DNA from: Byssothecium circinans
Lineage: Eukaryota; Ascomycota; Dothideomycetes; Pleosporales; Massarinaceae
Direction of reading: 5' to 3'
NCBI GenBank assembly: GCA_010015675.1
Contig: ML977013.1
Location: 8,068 to 20,158, forward strand
DNA length: 12,091 nucleotides
Each line of letters begins with the position of its first letter. Within the stretch, counting starts at the first letter, position 1. Positions 8,095 to 12,091 of the stretch are shown here, in pieces. The notes beneath the pieces are model-generated. The model had not been told where the DNA came from. It did no database searches and saw nothing but the letters and a program-made list of their open reading frames with translations. A program made the position numbers and the translations under genes.

Positions 8095-8905
8095 ATGCCT
8101 CAACTAATAAACGCGATACTCATTTAATAAGAAGGCAGAATTAAGCTTGCCCTTCAAGCTTACTATTTAGGCTAATTTAAAAGCCTCCAACGCGCTGCTG
8201 AGGCTTTTAACGTTCGTCACTAAAGGCTGTCTGATCGCCTCAACCAAATCACCTATTAACTGAATACAGTTCCAAACTATTCAAAACTGTCCCCGACCGA
8301 AGAGGACACGCTTGTCAAATACATCCTTAACCTTAATTCGCGAGGATTTGCGCCTACGTTGGGCGAAGTATCAGATATGGCAAATAAACTACTACGCGAG
8401 TAGGATATTAAGATAGTGGGCATTAACTAGGCAGCACGGTTCATGGACCGTTTAGAATAGTTATGAATACTTTAGAACTATTTAAAGGACCGTTAGAGAG
8501 CACTACAGGAAGATCCTAAGGTAGTTAGCGCGTGGTTTAAGCTTGTAGAGGATACTAAAGCTAAGTATAGTATACACGACGATGATATATATAACTTTAA
8601 TGAGACTAGCTTTTAGATAGGTATTATTGGCTCTATGAAAGTGGTTACTAGCTTAGAGAAGTGAGCAAGGCCTACAATAGTTCAGCTAGGCGATAAAGAG
8701 TAGGTAACGGAGATCTAGAGTATATGTTTAAATGGTATATTCACCCCACTATTTATTATATATAAAGGACGCGTCTACATCTCTTCGTAGTATTAGGAAG
8801 CTGATATACCACGTAATTAGAAGCTCTTAGTCTTAGAGAATAGATAGATGAATAATAAGCTTAGTCTCACGTGGTTAAAGCACTTTAACGCGCATATAAA
8901 GGTAG
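8095..8905 (+). pseudogene. Transposase pseudogene fragment of copy 3
   Basis: Colinear with copy 2 from ATG 8095 to about codon 270 of 568; the codon-252 Met (8848) is in register, so there is no net frameshift. It keeps much of the helix-turn-helix region (for example AEAFNV and NLNSRGFAPTLGEVSD) but has many stops at former Gln and Trp codons. The first catalytic Asp (codon 169, 8599-8601) reads AAT (Asn), as in copy 1. The second and third catalytic Asp are missing through truncation. The last open part, from 8848, runs on into the neighbouring DNA as a meaningless chimeric frame. Confidence 0.9.
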
Positions 8906-9035
8906 TCATCATTTCTTATCATAGATCGCCAAATCGGTCAGGCTATCCTGGGTTGCAAGTCCTCGTCAAACCCGTCATCGATCCCGTCACCAATATCGTT
9001 ATCAATTCAAACTTGCCGAAATTCCGTTATTTCGT
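8906..9035. other. 3' flank of the membrane-protein gene
   Basis: A 130-bp stretch of mixed composition between the broken end of copy 3 and the stop codon of the gene. It is the only room for a 3' untranslated region before transposon DNA. I see no clear polyadenylation hexamer on the - strand. Confidence 0.55.
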
Positions 9036-11366
9036 TCAATACTCCACATTGCCCTTCACCTGCATATCATACAGCCTCCTATCGTTCGCTGCAACAATCT
9101 GCAACCGGTCATCCCGCACCGCCACACGCACATTCCGCTTCAACGGTCCCAGAGTATTGATTCCCGCAGTAGTATTAACAAAGTCACCCCCCAATGGTTC
9201 CGACTCAAGCGCCAGCGCATTGAGTTCAGTGACCGAACCCCAACTCGACGAAGAGTAGCAGCCCTGGCGCAGCAACACGCTAAACAAGACCACCGCAAAC
9301 AGCACGTACGTAAGCACGATGATGATGGACCACAGCGAGCCCGAGGAGTCGAAATACGCATACGCGTGCCCGTAGACGGCGACGAACAAGCGGTTGGTCA
9401 CTGCGCGCTGGCGCACAGCGGCGGTCACGTTGTACGCGTCGCCGCCCGCACCGAAGGTGGCGCGCTGCGGGAGGAGAGAGCGCCACCAGGGGCCCATCGC
9501 ATCCGTGCCATTCCTGTCCTTGACGTCTGTTATAGGGTACGTCAGGGACTGCATGCGGGCGAGTCCGTTGCCGACCATGAAAAGGAGGACGGCCTCGAAG
9601 CGATTAGCGTACGGAGCATACGCACTCGATTCGTCGCCGCGAGCGCCGCCGGCGTCGACCAGCTGCTCGAAGACAGTCGAGTTGATCTTGGGAAGAGGGG
9701 GATTGAGCGAGTTGAGCCAGCTGGCTTGGACCGTCGAGTTCGTGGCGGGATGGTCGACGTACTTGATGTTGGTATGTGTATCCGCACCGAACATGAGTGC
9801 AGTGGGATGACTTATGGCGACCCCCTTGTGATAAGTCAGTGTTGCGTAATGCGTGTGCATGGTGCAGCCAACGACGGAATCGGAGGCGCCATTCTGTCCA
9901 GGGACCGTGATCAACGCTGCTCCGCTGAAGCCATTTGGCATCTCCATTCCTATATCATTGGGGCCGTCCCAGCTACCATCAATCCAGTGTAGATGTGGCT
10001 GCTGTGTGTCGTTGGAGGCAAAATCGCGGCCCATCCATTCGTTCAATTGGGCGTTGTCGCAAATGTTGGCAGAGTCCTGCGCGGAAGACGACGCGGCGGA
10101 GGGGAAGTTGACGCAAGTCTTCCCGCCCGGATTTACCACCGTGGTGTTGCAACGGGTGGCGGTCCCGGGTGCGAGCGCAATCATACTGTAGTAAATATCT
10201 TGGTAGTCCGCAAAATTCGTTTCGCGTCGGCTTTGTGACTCTCGAGCTGCGCCGTACCAGAGGAAGATGGAACTAGCAAACGCGCGTGAGAGGACGACAT
10301 TGGGGACGAACATCCAAGTCTGTGAGCTCAAAAGATCTTCGCTCTGTGAGCGAACTGCGAATGTAGGATATGACTGGACCCCTCGAATAGTCAACGTGAG
10401 TCCGCTAGAGGAGATCGCTGAAGGACCGGGGCTATCGCTGAATCGGAGCAGTTTCAACCAACCCGCAAGCGCTTCCCAGCCGGCTGATGGGCAGTTCTCG
10501 TGGTCAGATATTTCACAGTCAAATCCCGGGACGATGGAAGATGAGTTGATGACGCTGGGGAAGAGTGCGTCCTGCGTGGCGTCAATCCAGACATCGGTCC
10601 CGCCCGCAGGCCACCATCCCAGACGAGGCTGCAGTAGAATCGCGGTAGTTGGTCCGATCAAAGTGGCCAGGATCGTACCAAGTCCGAGAGCCAGGACGAA
10701 GAATCCTCGCCGGTAAGCTTGCATGTTCGGCGCCAGGACAACGGACCAGAACTCTTGGGACAGGGGGTATGTGACGTGACTGAAATCCAGGCTCGAAGCC
10801 AAAATGCCAAAGGGGATGCCGCACGAACCGACCAGTTCGTGTCGAACGAAGGCGAGGATGAAGCGCGCGATAGATGCGACGCATAGCAACTCGACCATTT
10901 TAGCGGCAATCTGAAATCCAACCAGTTTAACGGAATCGTCCACTGGCGGGCCGCCGAAGTCGCGTCCAACATAGTGGCCGACCAAGTTGAGGCTGACGAG
11001 TCCGATACCAATTCCGATAGGGATCAAATGGAAGAGGCTCTCGATACAAAGGTACCAGACACCGTGATAGATGGCGATTTTTCTTTGCTCTCTCTCGGGG
11101 CGAAGCCTCAGCTGTCGAATGGATTCGATGGCCACCATCGCCCACCTAATGCCCCAAGAGCGTAGGAGATGATGAGTGCAGCCATTGAAACCCGTTCCAC
11201 TTGACACCGGAGGAGGTACGATTGGTGTTTCTGTTCCTGGTATCGCTGATATTTCGACATCTGCGGTTTGCTTTTGAGGAGAAGAAGGTCGAGAAGTTAT
11301 AGTGACGAGCGGTGACTTGCAACTCCCAGCTGGAGTGCTGTTCGATGAGTTTCGTGTGATAGGCAT
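9036..11366 (-). CDS. Four-pass membrane protein of unknown function, fungal type
   Basis: An intact 776-codon frame without introns. I see: residues 1-60 rich in Ser, Thr and Pro (probably cytosolic); hydrophobic segments at about 108-130, 150-175, 221-246 and 678-699; a long loop (about 250-675) with N-glycosylation sequons at N274, N407, N452, N543, N562, N619 and N646 and six cysteines (C284, C292, C406, C418, C436, C501); and a 75-residue C-terminal tail. The predicted topology puts the loop outside or in a lumen and both ends in the cytosol. The motifs GIPFG (183-187), GPTTAILLQPR (238-248) and WWPAGG (251-256) recall a widespread family of uncharacterised Pezizomycotina membrane proteins; this is recognition from memory. 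No enzyme motif is visible. The start codon has A at -3. It is the only intact gene here, flanked by transposon relics yet free of RIP damage. Real gene: very likely; function: unknown. Confidence 0.92.
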   Translation of the reverse strand: MPITRNSSNSTPAGSCKSPLVTITSRPSSPQKQTADVEISAIPGTETPIVPPPVSSGTGFNGCTHHLLRSWGIRWAMVAIESIRQLRLRPEREQRKIAIYHGVWYLCIESLFHLIPIGIGIGLVSLNLVGHYVGRDFGGPPVDDSVKLVGFQIAAKMVELLCVASIARFILAFVRHELVGSCGIPFGILASSLDFSHVTYPLSQEFWSVVLAPNMQAYRRGFFVLALGLGTILATLIGPTTAILLQPRLGWWPAGGTDVWIDATQDALFPSVINSSSIVPGFDCEISDHENCPSAGWEALAGWLKLLRFSDSPGPSAISSSGLTLTIRGVQSYPTFAVRSQSEDLLSSQTWMFVPNVVLSRAFASSIFLWYGAARESQSRRETNFADYQDIYYSMIALAPGTATRCNTTVVNPGGKTCVNFPSAASSSAQDSANICDNAQLNEWMGRDFASNDTQQPHLHWIDGSWDGPNDIGMEMPNGFSGAALITVPGQNGASDSVVGCTMHTHYATLTYHKGVAISHPTALMFGADTHTNIKYVDHPATNSTVQASWLNSLNPPLPKINSTVFEQLVDAGGARGDESSAYAPYANRFEAVLLFMVGNGLARMQSLTYPITDVKDRNGTDAMGPWWRSLLPQRATFGAGGDAYNVTAAVRQRAVTNRLFVAVYGHAYAYFDSSGSLWSIIIVLTYVLFAVVLFSVLLRQGCYSSSSWGSVTELNALALESEPLGGDFVNTTAGINTLGPLKRNVRVAVRDDRLQIVAANDRRLYDMQVKGNVEY

Positions 11367-11369
11367 GCT

Positions 11370-11438
11370 CTAATAGAAAGGTTCCTGACCATATCTTAGC
11401 TCTCCAGATGGATGTATCGCCTCCGTACTACGCTGCAT
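11370..11438 (-). promoter_or_regulatory. Upstream ORF 1, 22 codons, stops 3 nt before the main start
   Basis: ATG at 11438 (context AAAATG, A at -3) opens a 22-codon frame ending in TAG at 11370-11372. It is in the same frame as the main coding region and only AGC separates its stop from the main ATG. If included in the mRNA it would allow termination-reinitiation control. An ATAAAA motif overlaps its start; if that is the TATA box, transcription would begin further downstream and the uORF would not be transcribed complete. Confidence 0.45.
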
Positions 11439-11491
11439 TTTATGTGTTCGATCTGTAGAATCAGCTGAAAAACTTGACGAGTACACGCCAT
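11396..11491 (-). promoter_or_regulatory. Upstream ORF 2, 31 codons, overlapping uORF 1
   Basis: ATG at 11491 to TAA at 11396-11398, in a different frame from the main gene and overlapping uORF 1. Whether it lies within the transcript is unknown. Confidence 0.3.
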
Positions 11492-11590
11492 GTAGTATTG
11501 TTACAAAGCTGCAAGTATGCGACACACATTGAAACGCTTATTCTATTCTCCCAGGCATACCTTCCTCATTCATCCTACAAGCCGACAATT

Positions 11591-11610
11591 CGAGGGGAGT
11601 CGAGGGGAGT
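11591..11610. repeat. Tandem duplication of CGAGGGGAGT
   Basis: Two perfect 10-bp copies lie head to tail. Each carries AGGGG, the core of the fungal stress-response element known from Msn2/4-type factors. Regulatory meaning is inference. Confidence 0.6.
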
Positions 11611-11611
11611 A

Positions 11612-11818
11612 GGGCGTAAGTTGGTTGCAAACTAGGACTCGGCTCTGATTGGCTTAACCCTGACCAGGGTCAACTCTTCGGCATTTATTTGGCCCCATTG
11701 GGCCCCAGCATGATGATTTCGGTGCGGGATACTGAAACCGAGAAAGGGGACCTGACCAATCGGGAAGCGGTTGCTGAGTTAATCTGAGGCAAAAGCTGGA
11801 ACAAGTTGCCTTACGCCC
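11612..11818. repeat. Inverted repeat GGGCGTAAG enclosing 189 bp, possible degenerate MITE
   Basis: GGGCGTAAG at 11612-11620 and its reverse complement at 11810-11818. Similarity continues weakly inward (GCAAACT against GCAACT, with a gap). No target-site duplication is evident. It may be a small non-autonomous element carrying CCAAT boxes into the promoter, or chance. Confidence 0.25.
11654..11673. promoter_or_regulatory. 20-bp near-palindrome, candidate operator
   Basis: TTAACCCTGACCAGGGTCAA has arms ACCCTG and CAGGGT around AC, extended by TT/AA with one mismatched pair. The symmetry fits binding of a dimeric regulator, but no named site is recognised. Confidence 0.4.
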
Positions 11819-11860
11819 CACGGGCTCCCGAGAGGTCGCTAGCTCGTTCAGCTCGTTTAG

Positions 11861-11887
11861 CCAGTATCTTACTAACTAGGATACTGG
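11861..11887. repeat. Hairpin with 8-bp perfect arms
   Basis: CCAGTATC (11861-11868) and GATACTGG (11880-11887). A wobble pair and two further base pairs extend the stem to 11 around the loop CTAAC. It lies 70 bp from the edge of copy 4. Confidence 0.5.
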
Positions 11888-11957
11888 TATGACGATGGTG
11901 CGTTAGGTCTATGCACTAGCATAAGCTTAAAGGTGGACTAGATAAGCAAATGTTATA

Positions 11958-12018
11958 ACGTATTCCACCATCGAACCGCCCACACCATCGAACCGCTCAC
12001 GATTCCTTGGCAACACCA
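11958..12018 (+). repeat. Copy 4 left (3') terminal repeat, consensus-like
   Basis: Tip ACGTATTCC, subunits ACCATCGAACCGCCCAC and ACCATCGAACCGCTCAC, then GATTCCTTGGCAACACCA. It serves as the best reference for the unmutated terminal repeat. Confidence 0.87.
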
Positions 12019-12020
12019 AC

Positions 12021-12091
12021 TCACTCAACTGCATCATCATTATCGTCCGCATCGCTATCTGAAAATATATACTGAGTACTAGCCTCCGACT
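12021..12091 (-). CDS. C-terminal end of transposase, copy 4 (partial)
   Basis: Reading on the - strand toward TGA at 12021-12023, the last 22 codons are open and end in an acidic stretch (SDSDADDNDDAVE). They align with the C-terminus of copy 2 just after the zinc knuckle, which itself lies outside the window. No stop or frameshift is seen in this short piece, so the element could still be coding. Whether the rest is intact cannot be judged here. Confidence 0.7.
   Translation of the reverse strand, partial: SEASTQYIFSDSDADDNDDAVE

Larger units (their letters stand above)
8015..8905 (+). mobile_element. Fot1/pogo-like transposon, copy 3 (3'-truncated)
   Basis: The left terminal repeat starts after TA (8013-8014) and the coding frame follows. 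Similarity to copies 1 and 2 stops abruptly after AAAGGTA at about 8905, in the middle of the catalytic domain. The right half and right terminal repeat are gone; non-repetitive host DNA follows at once and the membrane-protein gene ends 130 bp further on. This fits a deletion or rearrangement breakpoint, not a simple insertion. Confidence 0.88.
11439..11957 (-). promoter_or_regulatory. Probable promoter region of the membrane-protein gene
   Basis: About 520 bp of GC-balanced, non-coding DNA between the gene and copy 4. It contains CCAAT boxes on the gene strand (ATTGG at 11648-11652 and 11697-11701) and on the other strand (11756-11760). It also has a duplicated CGAGGGGAGT (11591-11610) with AGGGG stress-element-like cores, a near-perfect 20-bp palindrome at 11654-11673 and a direct repeat GGCCCCA (11691-11697, 11701-11707). 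This richness in short motifs fits a regulatory region. No divergent gene is seen before the transposon. Confidence 0.5.
11958..12091 (-). mobile_element. Fot1/pogo-like transposon, copy 4 (3' end; continues outside the window)
   Basis: Begins after TA (11956-11957) with a GC-rich 61-bp terminal repeat at 11958-12018. The terminal part of the transposase frame follows in - orientation up to the window edge. Compared with copies 1-3, almost all C and G positions of the terminal repeat are kept, so this is the least mutated copy. The rest of the element lies beyond 12091. Confidence 0.88.

Noticed and set aside
9366..9992. + strand 208-codon frame and the neighbouring overlapping frames between 9140 and 11165
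   Set aside because: All lie within the 776-codon gene on other frames, show no domain features, and arise from its higher GC content.
11400..11957. tRNA or other structured RNA gene in the promoter region
   Set aside because: No cloverleaf or A/B box arrangement was found; the visible hairpin is a single short stem.
1..12091. CRISPR array, prokaryotic operons, defence islands
   Set aside because: The tandem repeats lack unique spacers of constant size, and the gene structure, promoter motifs and RIP signature are fungal.

Overview
The window looks like a repeat-rich chromosomal region of a filamentous ascomycete (Pezizomycotina). Three things point there: several copies of a Fot1/pogo-type DD35D transposon, the imprint of repeat-induced point mutation (RIP: C-to-T changes in CpA context, leaving TpA), and one intact gene for a fungal-type four-pass membrane protein. 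There is no prokaryotic gene organisation.

Layout. 1-432: AT-rich DNA opening with a four-unit 19-bp tandem repeat. 435-2285: a full-length, heavily mutated Fot1-like element on the + strand (copy 1). 2292-4125: a second full-length element on the - strand (copy 2), with its 3' end facing the 3' end of copy 1 across the six bases TATATA. 4128-8012: about 3.9 kb of extremely AT-rich relic DNA with no readable gene. It holds small tandem repeats, a possible retrotransposon polypurine tract and a perfect hairpin. 8015-8905: a 3'-truncated element (copy 3, +). 8906-11957: an island of normal base composition carrying one intact 776-codon gene on the - strand and its promoter. 11958 to the window end: the 3' end of a fourth element (copy 4, -), running out of the window and much less mutated than the others.

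The transposons. Copies 1 and 2 have colinear coding frames of exactly 1707 nt (568 codons plus stop). They differ by point changes only, so nonsense mutations alone, with no frameshift, destroyed them. The ancestral protein had an N-terminal helix-turn-helix pair, a catalytic triad D169/D282/D318 (35 residues between the last two) and a C-terminal CCHC zinc knuckle. The 61-bp terminal inverted repeats are built from two tandem 17-bp subunits. One end of copy 2 has lost a subunit, and copy 3 carries a variant subunit in both positions.

The gene between copies 3 and 4 encodes a protein of unknown function with three N-terminal membrane segments, a roughly 430-residue glycosylation-rich loop and one C-terminal membrane segment. 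Two short upstream reading frames precede it; one stops in frame three bases before the main start codon. I found no clear new multi-gene system. The most interesting features are the inverted transposon pair, the modular terminal repeats, the graded mutation among copies and the survival of one gene between relics.
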